Shown: positions 1 to 7,903 of the stretch, piece after piece
How the letters are laid out: every line of letters starts with the position of its first letter
Numbering within the stretch: position 1 is the first letter of the stretch
NCBI RefSeq assembly: GCF_009937975.1
Contig: NZ_AP018441.1
Span: 2,852,001-2,916,000, forward strand
Reading direction: 5' to 3'
DNA: 64,000 nucleotides
Source of the DNA: Undibacterium sp. YM2
GTDB taxonomy: Bacteria > Pseudomonadota > Gammaproteobacteria > Burkholderiales > Burkholderiaceae_D
Notes under the pieces: generated by a model
Told to the model about the DNA's origin: nothing
Database searches by the model: none
The model's input: only the letters and a program-made list of their open reading frames with translations
Made by a program: the position numbers and the translations under genes

Positions 1-1178
1 TGATAATGCATGGCGACGTCATAGCTTGAGCGATAGCCCAGATAGGCTTCCCTGACTTCAGAGCGCGCATTGATGGCAATTTCTGCCGTGCGATTGACTG
101 CCTGCATATATAGTGCTTCCGCTTTCGCGATTTTGGCATCGCTCCAGTCAAACAATGGCAACTCCAGTGTCACCGAGTAACCTTTCTGTATTGGTTGATC
201 ATTGAACGTATTACGGATGGCACCCACTTCCAGCACATTGATGAAACGGGTAGCCTTACTTAGTCCCAGATTTTTAGCCAGTTGCTCTGTACTCAGACGA
301 GCCGCCTGAACATCCAGGCGTTGTGTCATCGCTAGTTGCTCGACATTCGGTATGTCATCTGGCTTTTTAGGTAGGTCGGGCAATCTAAGCGGCAAGGTAA
401 AGGCTGTTTGAGCCCCCCATAACCCCATCAGGCGCGTCAATTTCTCTTTGCTACGCGTTTGCGCCTGCTCAGCACGCGCCAGATTGAGGGCGGCTTCAGC
501 AAAAAAACCTTGTTCGCGGGCCTGTTGCAGTTTGTTGTAATTACCGGCCTTTGCAAGCCGTCCTGCCAACTCTGCGCCTGCGTCAGCGGCTTTTTTGACC
601 TGTTGCATGTACAGCATGGTCTGGTCTGCAGCCACTGCCGTGTAGTAGGCTTTGCGCGTTTCCGCAGCCAAAGTCAGCATTTGCATAGTCACTTCACGCT
701 TGGTTTGCTCGAAGCGACGTTGTTCCATCTGCCTGGTTAAAGGCATGGTCAACAGGTGGGCAATATTAAAAGTCAAGCTGCGGTCGATTTCAATTTCACT
801 ACTTTGCCGTGTACGGCTGAATGAAAAACCGGGATTGGGTAGGCGGCCGGCCTGCACAAAATCAGACTCGGAAATGCCCAGTTCATAGAACGAAGCCTGT
901 AGCCCGCGATTATTGAGCAAGGCGATTTGCACAGCATCGTCGACAGTCAAGGGAGACGCAAGTAATTCTTTTACCCTTTTTGCTGCGGTATCAGTTGCGT
1001 TATCAGAGCGCTGCCAGCTAACTTCCTTGCCAAGGCGCTCCTTGGCAACTTGCTCTACCGTAGAAAATCCGCCATCGGCACTAAAACTGGCGCAACCGCC
1101 CAATATCAATGGGAGGCTTATCAGCGCAGCGAGTTTGCCTGACAGGTGGAAAAACTTGCCATTTGAGGCTGTTCGCAT
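1..1178 (-). CDS. TolC-family outer-membrane efflux lipoprotein (partial, runs off left edge)
   Basis: Outer-membrane channel subunit of a tripartite (RND-type) efflux pump, CusC/CzcC-like. Translating the minus strand from the ATG at 1178 gives an uninterrupted frame to base 1, so the C-terminus lies outside the window. The start is supported by AAAGGA a few bases upstream. The N-terminus has a lipoprotein signal with lipobox LGGC (Cys near residue 26), then the family pattern: 'SPLTVDDAVQIALLNN', 'AGRLPNPGF', and long Ala/Gln/Lys-rich helices. It lies 11 bp downstream of a small secreted protein gene and is co-oriented with a His-rich protein, which points to metal (Cu or Co/Zn/Cd) export. 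The metal cannot be told from this subunit. Confidence 0.88.
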   Translation of the reverse strand, partial: MRTASNGKFFHLSGKLAALISLPLILGGCASFSADGGFSTVEQVAKERLGKEVSWQRSDNATDTAAKRVKELLASPLTVDDAVQIALLNNRGLQASFYELGISESDFVQAGRLPNPGFSFSRTRQSSEIEIDRSLTFNIAHLLTMPLTRQMEQRRFEQTKREVTMQMLTLAAETRKAYYTAVAADQTMLYMQQVKKAADAGAELAGRLAKAGNYNKLQQAREQGFFAEAALNLARAEQAQTRSKEKLTRLMGLWGAQTAFTLPLRLPDLPKKPDDIPNVEQLAMTQRLDVQAARLSTEQLAKNLGLSKATRFINVLEVGAIRNTFNDQPIQKGYSVTLELPLFDWSDAKIAKAEALYMQAVNRTAEIAINARSEVREAYLGYRSSYDVAMHY

Positions 1179-1189
1179 GGTAGGTTCCT

Positions 1190-1558
1190 TTATTTTGTAT
1201 GACTGCTGTGATCCATCGACTTGGCCTTGTCCGTTGCGGGAGTTTCCTTTTCTTTCGCGGCAGGCTTCGTGTCGGTGGTGTCTGGCTCTCTGGCCTGTTT
1301 GGCATAAACTCGCCATCCGCCTATACGCGCCGTTGTGTCATTCAACTCCTTCCAGGAGCCAACTTCCTGATCTGTAAAGGGACGATAGTTTTGTAAAGTG
1401 GACAGGTAGACCACCGGTGGCACGATGGCCTGGGCGTCTGCGGGATTTGGTCGTTGGCTGCGGCTTGCTTCCTGGGCAAGGACGTTCTGACCCATGGTAA
1501 GCAAGGCGAGCATAGCCAGTACCAACCGTAGCCCTGACGGAAAAATAGATGGATTCAT
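1190..1558 (-). CDS. Small secreted protein of a metal-efflux operon
   Basis: About 122 residues. Start chosen at ATG 1558, preceded by GAGG, because it gives a clean signal peptide (NPSIFPSGLRLVLAMLALLT...QNVLAQ); an upstream in-frame ATG at 1639 would precede the signal peptide. The mature part has a conserved-looking core 'YRPFTDQEVGSWKELN' then 'ARIGGWRVYAKQA', and a Lys/Glu/Thr-rich tail ending in DHSSHTK with possible metal-binding His. Genes of this sort commonly sit just before a TolC-type subunit in betaproteobacterial copper or CZC efflux operons (family knowledge). No biochemical function can be assigned. Confidence 0.7.
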   Translation of the reverse strand: MNPSIFPSGLRLVLAMLALLTMGQNVLAQEASRSQRPNPADAQAIVPPVVYLSTLQNYRPFTDQEVGSWKELNDTTARIGGWRVYAKQAREPDTTDTKPAAKEKETPATDKAKSMDHSSHTK

Positions 1559-1694
1559 GAAATCCTCAGTGAGTAATAGATAATGTGTCCAAGACGAACC
1601 GTGCAAATACAGACGCGGCAACGCAATGGCGGATATCAACGCATGGCTAAGCTGATTGAAACAGACGAATCAGCGCCTCTATAGCTTCAAATAG

Positions 1695-2114
1695 CTATTG
1701 GCGTTGCAGGTGAAAATTAAGCGCGGGGAGGTCGTTCGAGGCCATCACTGATATGGCCGAAAGGAGAAGAAAAAACCAGACTGATTTTTTCTGATGAAGG
1801 AGCGGAAACGGGGGGACAGTAGAAACGGTGACCAGAGCCGCACCGACACAGCATGAAGCGCAAGCGCTACACTTGTCTTTCATAGACTTGGCGGTGGGAG
1901 ACACTTTAGCTACTGCATGGTCAGAGACTTTATCAGCATCACTGTGCTGATGATCGTGTTGTCCGGCTTGCGCATCGTCATGATCATGCGACTCACCTGG
2001 GAATGCATGGTGATGTTCCGTGTTGCAGTCCACCATAGCCGCAGCAGCGAAGCCCTGGAAGGGTATCGCGACGAATATGATGCATAGCAGAAAGAGTCGG
2101 AACAGCTTTTTCAT
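1695..2114 (-). CDS. Periplasmic His/Cys-rich protein, likely metal-binding
   Basis: About 139 residues from ATG 2114 (MKKLFRLFLLC...), chosen over the upstream ATG at 2177 because it starts an ideal signal peptide ending near FAAAA. The mature region has a His/Asp-rich stretch (HHHAFPGESHDHDD, then QHDHQHSD) and a Cys cluster 'CSACASCCVGAAL', followed by a hydrophobic C-terminal segment (VWFFLLLSAISVMA). It is the first gene of the minus-strand efflux group. Inference: it buffers or senses periplasmic divalent metal for the pump. The family is seen beside czc/cus-like operons, but its role is not established. Confidence 0.75.
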   Translation of the reverse strand: MKKLFRLFLLCIIFVAIPFQGFAAAAMVDCNTEHHHAFPGESHDHDDAQAGQHDHQHSDADKVSDHAVAKVSPTAKSMKDKCSACASCCVGAALVTVSTVPPFPLLHQKKSVWFFLLLSAISVMASNDLPALNFHLQRQ

Positions 2115-2494
2115 GTGTTGGATTATAGCGCAAATTTTTCTGGATGCTACTCCCATCAAAATGGGGCGCACATACATAGGTTTGAATCGCCTACTTACCA
2201 GGCTGGCTGGGACTCATGCTTGCCTTATGCTTTTTTAGTCAGGTACAGACTTACACCAAAATTTGCCCAATTTGTAGGCTAATTTGCATCTAAAATTTAC
2301 TCACATTTAGCACTTGACCATTTCCGAATCGAAGGATTGGGTTCTGCCTATACCTAGACCATGTGAAAGTGTATGTCCTGCGGGCAAAGTCTTAGTAGTC
2401 GGCCCTTAAAAATATCCTTCTTGACAAAACAATTGTTGAGAAGCTATGTTTTGCTTTGATGAAATATACATAAGGCATTTGGCCAGTTAAACAG
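2115..2494. other. Intergenic region upstream of tnpA with a possible transposon end
   Basis: No convincing gene in 380 bp; a plus-strand ORF at 2020-2238 mostly overlaps the His-rich gene antisense. A GGGTTCTGCC-type sequence begins at 2339, the right position and orientation for a Tn3-family terminal repeat, but no inverted partner was found by eye. The sequence at 2247-2268 resembles the end of the MITE-like element at 9182. The tnpA promoter is annotated separately. Confidence 0.4.
2421..2450 (+). promoter_or_regulatory. Probable tnpA promoter
   Basis: A perfect -35 box TTGACA (2421-2426) is followed after 18 bp by TATGTT (2445-2450). The spacer holds a perfect 10-bp palindrome AACAATTGTT (2428-2437) that could be an operator. 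It lies about 45 bp before the tnpA ATG, and no strong Shine-Dalgarno is seen before that ATG. Confidence 0.55.
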
Positions 2495-5467
2495 ATGAGC
2501 AGTGTTCACGAAACCGCCTATCCCCGACTGAAGCTTGAGTTTACAGAACAAGAGCTTATCGCCATTTACACACCAACACCCGCCGAACTCAAATTTGTTG
2601 CAGCCAGATACCGCCAAATTTCTCAACAAACTCTGCTTTTGCTGCAATTGAAACTCCTGCAGAGGTTAGGTTATTTTGTGGCGTTAAGCAGTGTCCCCGC
2701 GGTGATCATTGAGCACATCTGCAGCCGGGCACAAGTACGAAAGCCATCCAAAGTCGCTTTGTCCAAGTATGACAAATCTGGTACCAAGCACCGCCAACAG
2801 GCAATTTTGCGGGACTTTGTTGGCATTCAGGAAATGACAGATACCACAGAAAAGTGGCTGGCAGAACAAGCTCTCCAGGCTGCACAGACCAAACAGGAGC
2901 TACCTGATATTATCAATGTCCTCATTGAAGAACTGATACAGCGCCGCTTTGAATTGCCCGGATTTACTTATTTGTTTCGACTGGCACGGAATGCCAGGGT
3001 AACAATCAACGACCGCATTTACAAAACCGTCGCAGGCACATTGTCCGAATCAATTACGACAAGAATTGATGGCTTGCTGAAATCGGTTGCTGGCAGAAGT
3101 GCCTGGGACAGTCTGAAACGGGAGCCTAAACAACCCAATGTCAGGGAAGTTACAGATTTCTTGCAGCATATTGATGGCATGGCCAAATTGGCGAGCGATC
3201 TGCCAGACACTGGGCATATCGCTGCGACCAAACGCGAGCAACTTGTTCTTGAGGCGCGTGCACTTGATATGGCAGAAATGCGCGCATTAAAACCCCTGAA
3301 GCGCTACACCTTGGCAGTGCTCTTAATCCAGACTCAGCTACAAAATGCAATGGACGATGTCGCTGAAATTTTTATCAAGACCATTCGAAACTTGCATAAT
3401 GTGGCAGAAGAGCGGCTACGCCAATATCACCTCCAGCATGCCGACCAGGTTGAGCGTCTGATTGGTCAATTTCGAGAAGTGTTAACCGTTTTTAGTGAAG
3501 ACGGGCCAAGCGAACAGCGTGTGTCACGCGTCGAGAGTTCGCTTGATGGAGATCTGGCAAGCTGGATAAGAGAATGTGATGAGCATATGGCATATGCGGG
3601 AAATATTTATTTCCCATTCATGCTCACAATCTACACCGGAAAACGAAGCCTGTTGTTCAAATGCCTGGAAGCGTTGACGCTACGTTCAAGCTCACAAGAC
3701 GAGAGCTTGCTGGCAATGATTGCACTGACACAAAAATACCGGTCCAGCCATAAGGAGCATCTGTCTATCGCTGAGAGTCAGATCGATATGCTGGCATTGG
3801 ACTGGATGCCAGAGAAGTGGCGTACTCTGGTGTTCGGTAAGAGGCTCAGTGCACCACCTACCCATTACCACCGGAAATACTTCGAACTGGCGGTATTTTC
3901 TGCGGTCATGGATGAATTGAAGTCAGGTGATTTGTTTGTCGAGCATAGTGGTGACTACGATGATTACCGCAATCACCTAGTTTCCTGGGAGGAATATGAG
4001 CGAGAAGTACACGCCTATAGCGAAATGGTGGGCCTTCCGGTAGAACCCCAGGAATTTGTAGCGCAATTGCGAACGCAGATGCAGGCACTGACAAAACAAG
4101 TCGATGAACGTTTTCCTGAGAATGGGCATGTTGATATTGATGAGACAGGGTTAGTCATACGCCGTGGTGAGAGACAAAAGCCACCAGCTGAACTGGCAAT
4201 TGTGGACGAGGCCATCCGGACGCAAATGAGCGACGCCAGCATTTTGGATGTATTAACCGAAACAGAGAAATGGCTGGACTTGCATCGCTTGTTCGGCCCA
4301 CTTTCTGGATTCGAATCGAAGGTTGATGACCCCCGTAAACGATTTATTACGACCTTATTCTGTTACGGCTGCAATCTGGGACCGACGCAAACTGCAAGAT
4401 CAGTCAAAGGACTAAGCCGGAAGCAGGTCGCTTGGTTGAATCTGAAGCATGTCACCGAACAACGCCTGGATAAAGCGATCACCAAGGTCATCAACGCCTA
4501 CAACCGTTTTGCTTTACCAAGATATTGGGGCACTGGGAAAAGCGCATCTGCTGATGGCACCAAGTGGAATATGTACGAGCAGAATCTGCTGTCGGAATAC
4601 CACATCCGCTATGGTGGGTACGGAGGTATTGGCTACTACCATGTGTCCGACACATACATCGCGTTGTTTAGCCATTTCATTCCATGCGGTGTATACGAAG
4701 CAGTCTATATTCTAGACGGTCTACTTAAAAACCAATCCGATATACAACCAGACACTCTGCATGGAGATACGCAGGCGCAAAGTACACCCGTTTTTGGGTT
4801 AGCGCATTTGCTTGGTATTAACCTGATGCCGCGTATCCGCAATATCAAAGACTTGACGTTCTATCGGGCTGATAAGGGTGATCACTACGAGCACATTGAC
4901 AGTCTGTTTAGGGGATCGATTGATTGGGATCTGATTGCCAGGCATTTGAAAGATATGTTGCGAGTCGTTATCTCCATCAAAACAGGAAAAATTGCTCCAT
5001 CGACAATTCTGCGCCGCCTGGGTACCGCTAGCCGTAAGAATAGGCTCTACTATGCATTTAGAGAGTTGGGAAGGGTAGTTCGTACCCAGTTCCTGTTGAA
5101 GTACATCAACGATGCTGAACTCAGGAAAACAATCCATGCCGCAACTAACAAGAGCGAGGAATTTAACGACTTTGTGAAATGGCTATTCTTTGGTGGAGAT
5201 GGAATCATTGCGGAAAATATTAAACATGAGCAGCGTAAGGTCGTGAAGTACAACCAGCTCGTGGCCAACATGGTCATCTTGCATAACGTCCACGGAATGT
5301 CACGCATTCTAAAAAACCTTCAGATAAAAGGCTATGTGCTCACTGAGGAAATTCTTAGGGGTACAGCGCCATACAGGCGTGAGCATATCAACCGTTTTGG
5401 AGAATATCCACTGGATCTCGACCGGGAAGTAGAGCCGATAAACTATAAGATCGATTTCACCATATAA
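2495..5467 (+). CDS. tnpA: Tn3-family transposase TnpA (Tn4651-like)
   Basis: A 990-residue DDE transposase that would bind the 38-48 bp terminal repeats and catalyse replicative transposition through cointegrates. The length is typical of full-size Tn3-family TnpA. The N-terminal region has the family DNA-binding character (FTEQELIAIYTPT...). The catalytic half shows 'SADGTKWNMYEQN' (first Asp near residue 687), 'LHGDTQAQSTPVFGL' (second Asp near 758) and the C-terminal block 'EQRKVVKYNQLVANMVIL' carrying the acidic-residue region. No frameshift or internal stop is seen, so the gene looks intact. The neighbouring TnpT-like and TnpS-like genes place it in the Tn4651 subgroup rather than the serine-resolvase (Tn3/Tn21) subgroup. 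Confidence 0.95.
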   Translation: MSSVHETAYPRLKLEFTEQELIAIYTPTPAELKFVAARYRQISQQTLLLLQLKLLQRLGYFVALSSVPAVIIEHICSRAQVRKPSKVALSKYDKSGTKHRQQAILRDFVGIQEMTDTTEKWLAEQALQAAQTKQELPDIINVLIEELIQRRFELPGFTYLFRLARNARVTINDRIYKTVAGTLSESITTRIDGLLKSVAGRSAWDSLKREPKQPNVREVTDFLQHIDGMAKLASDLPDTGHIAATKREQLVLEARALDMAEMRALKPLKRYTLAVLLIQTQLQNAMDDVAEIFIKTIRNLHNVAEERLRQYHLQHADQVERLIGQFREVLTVFSEDGPSEQRVSRVESSLDGDLASWIRECDEHMAYAGNIYFPFMLTIYTGKRSLLFKCLEALTLRSSSQDESLLAMIALTQKYRSSHKEHLSIAESQIDMLALDWMPEKWRTLVFGKRLSAPPTHYHRKYFELAVFSAVMDELKSGDLFVEHSGDYDDYRNHLVSWEEYEREVHAYSEMVGLPVEPQEFVAQLRTQMQALTKQVDERFPENGHVDIDETGLVIRRGERQKPPAELAIVDEAIRTQMSDASILDVLTETEKWLDLHRLFGPLSGFESKVDDPRKRFITTLFCYGCNLGPTQTARSVKGLSRKQVAWLNLKHVTEQRLDKAITKVINAYNRFALPRYWGTGKSASADGTKWNMYEQNLLSEYHIRYGGYGGIGYYHVSDTYIALFSHFIPCGVYEAVYILDGLLKNQSDIQPDTLHGDTQAQSTPVFGLAHLLGINLMPRIRNIKDLTFYRADKGDHYEHIDSLFRGSIDWDLIARHLKDMLRVVISIKTGKIAPSTILRRLGTASRKNRLYYAFRELGRVVRTQFLLKYINDAELRKTIHAATNKSEEFNDFVKWLFFGGDGIIAENIKHEQRKVVKYNQLVANMVILHNVHGMSRILKNLQIKGYVLTEEILRGTAPYRREHINRFGEYPLDLDREVEPINYKIDFTI

Positions 5468-5629
5468 ATCATCAACTTACGTGTGCTTTGGCGAAAAAAA
5501 CCGTAATCCCGGCCGCCCCTCAATGAGAGACTGCCGAACCTCCCGGTACCTGCTTTGATAACTACCACCCTGCTCTCAGTCAGGCTAGAAAATTTCCTTG
5601 CATAGACAAGGCTCTCAGGCTGCACTGCT

Positions 5630-6676
5630 TTACTTGCCCGCATGAGGCTCTTCATCTTCTGGCTTCATCCTTTCACGGAGCAAGTTTTTTAATTCCACCA
5701 TCATCATCTCCTGTGCCTCAATCTTGGCTTTCGCAGCATTCAAGTCCAATTCTATCTGGCGCAGGTGCTGCTGATGCTCGCTATCTCTGGAAGAAAAATC
5801 TGTCAGGCGGGTTTTTAATTCTTCGATTAAAACGTCCTTCTCATTCAGTTGTGGCTCCAGCAATCTGGCGCGTTGTTCGATTACGCGTAATGCTTCTACC
5901 TGGCTATTGAGTTTGCGGAAATTGGTTTGCTCTTCATAGATGGTTTTTTGTGCTTGCGCTATTTCTGCCACCCAGCGGGCACCATCCTGGTTGAGTCGCG
6001 TTATTTCATTTTGTTTATTGATCAGGCTTTGCTGCAACTGACGTTGCTCTGCCTGCAGTTGCTGCACTTGTTGCTCATGGCGTCGGATATCCTGATCACG
6101 TTGCTCTTTCACGGATGCACGATAGTGTTCAAGCGCATCGCGGGCGTGCTGGTGTTTTTCTTCCAGTGATTGCCGGTGAATCTCATTTTCTGCCAGACGC
6201 TCCCGCAGATCAATGACTTGCTGGGCCAGAGTGTGGTGGGCCATGGACTCGGTTTGCAGGGCTTCCCTGGTTTGCTCGTGCGATGCTATTTCTTGCTTGA
6301 TGGCGGCAATTGTCAGGTCGAGTTTTTCTTTTGTCTGCGCATTGCTGGCTTTGAGCTCGGCAATTTCTACTGCATGAAGACGGTCCCTTTCATTGCATTG
6401 AGCTGCCATTTCAGCAATGCGATTATCTGCTTCAGCTTCCAGTTGAGTGGCCAACTGTGCCACCAGGTTTTGCAGGGCTTCACTAACGGGCGCTTTGCTG
6501 CGTGAATTGCCGCCGCCCTCCTCTTCCAGCTCTTTGAGGTATTTGTGAATTGTCGTCTTTGAGCCGGTGTTGCCAAGGACAATTCTTACCGCATCGACTG
6601 ACGGATGGCGACCCTGCGCTATCAAGGTGTTGCGCGCTTTTTCTACTTCTGACTTGTATAACCCGGTTCTCGCCAT
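5630..6676 (-). CDS. tnpT: KfrA-like coiled-coil DNA-binding protein (TnpT-like resolution accessory)
   Basis: About 348 residues. The N-terminal 55 residues match the KfrA_N DNA-binding domain ('GLYKSEVEKARNTLIAQG', 'PSVDAVRIVLGNTGSKTTI'). The rest is a long coiled coil rich in Glu/Gln/Arg/Leu up to about residue 340. Start chosen at ATG 6676, which has GGGAGAA in front; the ATG at 6688 lacks this. In Tn4651-type transposons a divergently transcribed pair, TnpS (tyrosine recombinase) and TnpT, resolves cointegrates at a site between the two genes. Here the gene is divergent from an integrase with a 207-bp gap, which fits. Alternative: a stand-alone KfrA-type regulator. Confidence 0.8.
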   Translation of the reverse strand: MARTGLYKSEVEKARNTLIAQGRHPSVDAVRIVLGNTGSKTTIHKYLKELEEEGGGNSRSKAPVSEALQNLVAQLATQLEAEADNRIAEMAAQCNERDRLHAVEIAELKASNAQTKEKLDLTIAAIKQEIASHEQTREALQTESMAHHTLAQQVIDLRERLAENEIHRQSLEEKHQHARDALEHYRASVKEQRDQDIRRHEQQVQQLQAEQRQLQQSLINKQNEITRLNQDGARWVAEIAQAQKTIYEEQTNFRKLNSQVEALRVIEQRARLLEPQLNEKDVLIEELKTRLTDFSSRDSEHQQHLRQIELDLNAAKAKIEAQEMMMVELKNLLRERMKPEDEEPHAGK

Positions 6677-6883
6677 GACTTCTCCCATGAAATATCATAA
6701 TGTATTACGTACCATGTAATTACATACTAAAATATTACTTTAACTTATAGATAAAATCCACTTAATTAACACTGGATAAATTAATATTATCCTGTGCTAG
6801 GCTGAAAATCATTTAAAATTACCCCCACAACCACTGGACATCCAATTTGGACGGACTATGGCGAAAACAGCATCGGCAGGCTT
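6677..6883. other. Candidate cointegrate resolution site between the TnpT-like and TnpS-like genes
   Basis: AT-rich, dyad-rich gap between divergent recombination genes. Visible symmetry: perfect 12-bp palindrome ATGTAATTACAT at about 6715-6726; inverted repeat GGATAA (6774-6779) and TTATCC (6787-6792) around a 7-bp centre, the geometry of a tyrosine-recombinase core; and TCCAATTTGGA at 6841-6851. In Tn4651 the resolution site lies in this position (established knowledge). The assignment here is by position and symmetry only. Confidence 0.5.
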
Positions 6884-6887
6884 ATGA
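6858..6887 (+). other. Nine-codon leader ORF overlapping the recombinase start
   Basis: ATG at 6858 opens a frame encoding MAKTASAGL and stops at TGA 6885-6887, which overlaps the recombinase ATG (6884) as ATGA. This arrangement permits translational coupling. It may be chance, since the frame is very short and no clear Shine-Dalgarno precedes it. Confidence 0.3.
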
Positions 6888-7864
6888 GCAAAATCGATCA
6901 CTATTTGCACGCCGGCACGCGTGACAATACCCGCGCCGCTTATCAGGCAGCGGTCAGGCATTACGAAATCGAATGGGGTGGCTTTTTACCCGCGACAGGC
7001 GAAAATATCGCTCAATACCTGGTTGATCATGCAGAATCACTGGCGATGAATACATTGTGTCAGCGGCTTGCTGCATTAGCGCAGTGGCACATAGACCAGG
7101 GCTTTGCTGATCCAACCAAAGCACCGCTGATAAAAAAAATACTTCGCGGAATACAACGAGAGCATCCTGCCCAGGAAAAACAAGCTAAGCCGTTCCAGCT
7201 TGAGCAGCTTGCCCTGGTTGATCGTTGGCTGGAGAATTCAATCGCCGCTGCAAACGCATCTGGCGACCGCGCTGCAGAATTAAGGCACACCAGAAACCGT
7301 GCTTTATTGCTGCTTGGGTTTTGGAGAGGGTTTCGTGGCGATGAACTGACGCGACTGCAGATTGAATACATAGAAATCGTTCCTGGCCAAGGCATGAGCT
7401 TGTTCTTGCCGCATACAAAAAGTGATCGCCAAAATAAGGGGAGCACTTTTAAAGCACCTGCGCTAAAGCAGCTTTGCCCTGTTGCCGCTTATACGGCCTG
7501 GAAAGAATTAGCGGGGCTCACATCAGGGCCAGTATTCAGGTCTATCAATCGCTGGGGACATATTGGAGATGAAGGCTTGCATATGGATAGCCTGATCCCC
7601 CTGCTGCGCAGCATCTTCAACGATGCAGGTGTAATTAACGCAGATGATTACTCGGCACACTCGCTCAGGCGTGGATTTGCGAATTGGGCGAGCAGCAGCG
7701 GCTGGGATTTAAAAACGCTGATGGAGTACGTGGGCTGGAAAAGCGTACAAAGCGCGATGCGCTATGTAGATGCAGTTGATCCATTCTCGCAACATAGAAT
7801 CGAATCAAGCTTGTCACTACAAGGCAACGCATCAAGCCCAAAATCACGCATTACGGCAAGTTAA
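6884..7864 (+). CDS. tnpS: Tyrosine recombinase (TnpS-like cointegrate resolvase)
   Basis: A 326-residue phage-integrase-family recombinase. An N-terminal SAM-like core-binding domain (about 1-100: 'YLHAGTRDNTRAAYQAAVRH') is followed by the catalytic domain. Catalytic signatures seen: Arg I in 'LLGFWRGFRGDELTRLQ', the beta-hairpin Lys in 'PHTKSDRQNKG', the HxxR box 'AHSLRRGFANWA', Trp/Lys in 'YVGWKSVQSAM', and the nucleophile Tyr in 'MRYVDAVD'. Length agrees with TnpS of Tn4651. The divergent KfrA-like gene and the dyad-rich gap support a role in cointegrate resolution. Alternative: an unrelated site-specific integrase captured next to tnpA. Confidence 0.85.
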   Translation: MSKIDHYLHAGTRDNTRAAYQAAVRHYEIEWGGFLPATGENIAQYLVDHAESLAMNTLCQRLAALAQWHIDQGFADPTKAPLIKKILRGIQREHPAQEKQAKPFQLEQLALVDRWLENSIAAANASGDRAAELRHTRNRALLLLGFWRGFRGDELTRLQIEYIEIVPGQGMSLFLPHTKSDRQNKGSTFKAPALKQLCPVAAYTAWKELAGLTSGPVFRSINRWGHIGDEGLHMDSLIPLLRSIFNDAGVINADDYSAHSLRRGFANWASSSGWDLKTLMEYVGWKSVQSAMRYVDAVDPFSQHRIESSLSLQGNASSPKSRITAS

Positions 7865-7872
7865 TTGTTTGT

Positions 7873-7898
7873 AATTAAATATTGCTAAATATTTAATT
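7873..7898. repeat. Perfect 11-bp inverted repeat, all A/T
   Basis: AATTAAATATT (7873-7883) and AATATTTAATT (7888-7898) are separated by GCTA. The repeat sits between the tnpS-like stop and the ATG of the DUF2726 gene, where a Shine-Dalgarno would be expected. It lacks the GC-rich stem of an intrinsic terminator, so it may be an operator or protein-binding site. Confidence 0.6.
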
Positions 7899-7903
7899 TG
7901 TAT

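Noticed and set aside
913..1377. 154-codon plus-strand ORF at the left end
   Set aside because: Lies opposite the TolC-family gene, which has a lipobox, RBS and clear family pattern.
2020..2238. 72-codon plus-strand ORF before tnpA
   Set aside because: Mostly antisense to the His-rich gene, no family resemblance and no ribosome-binding site.
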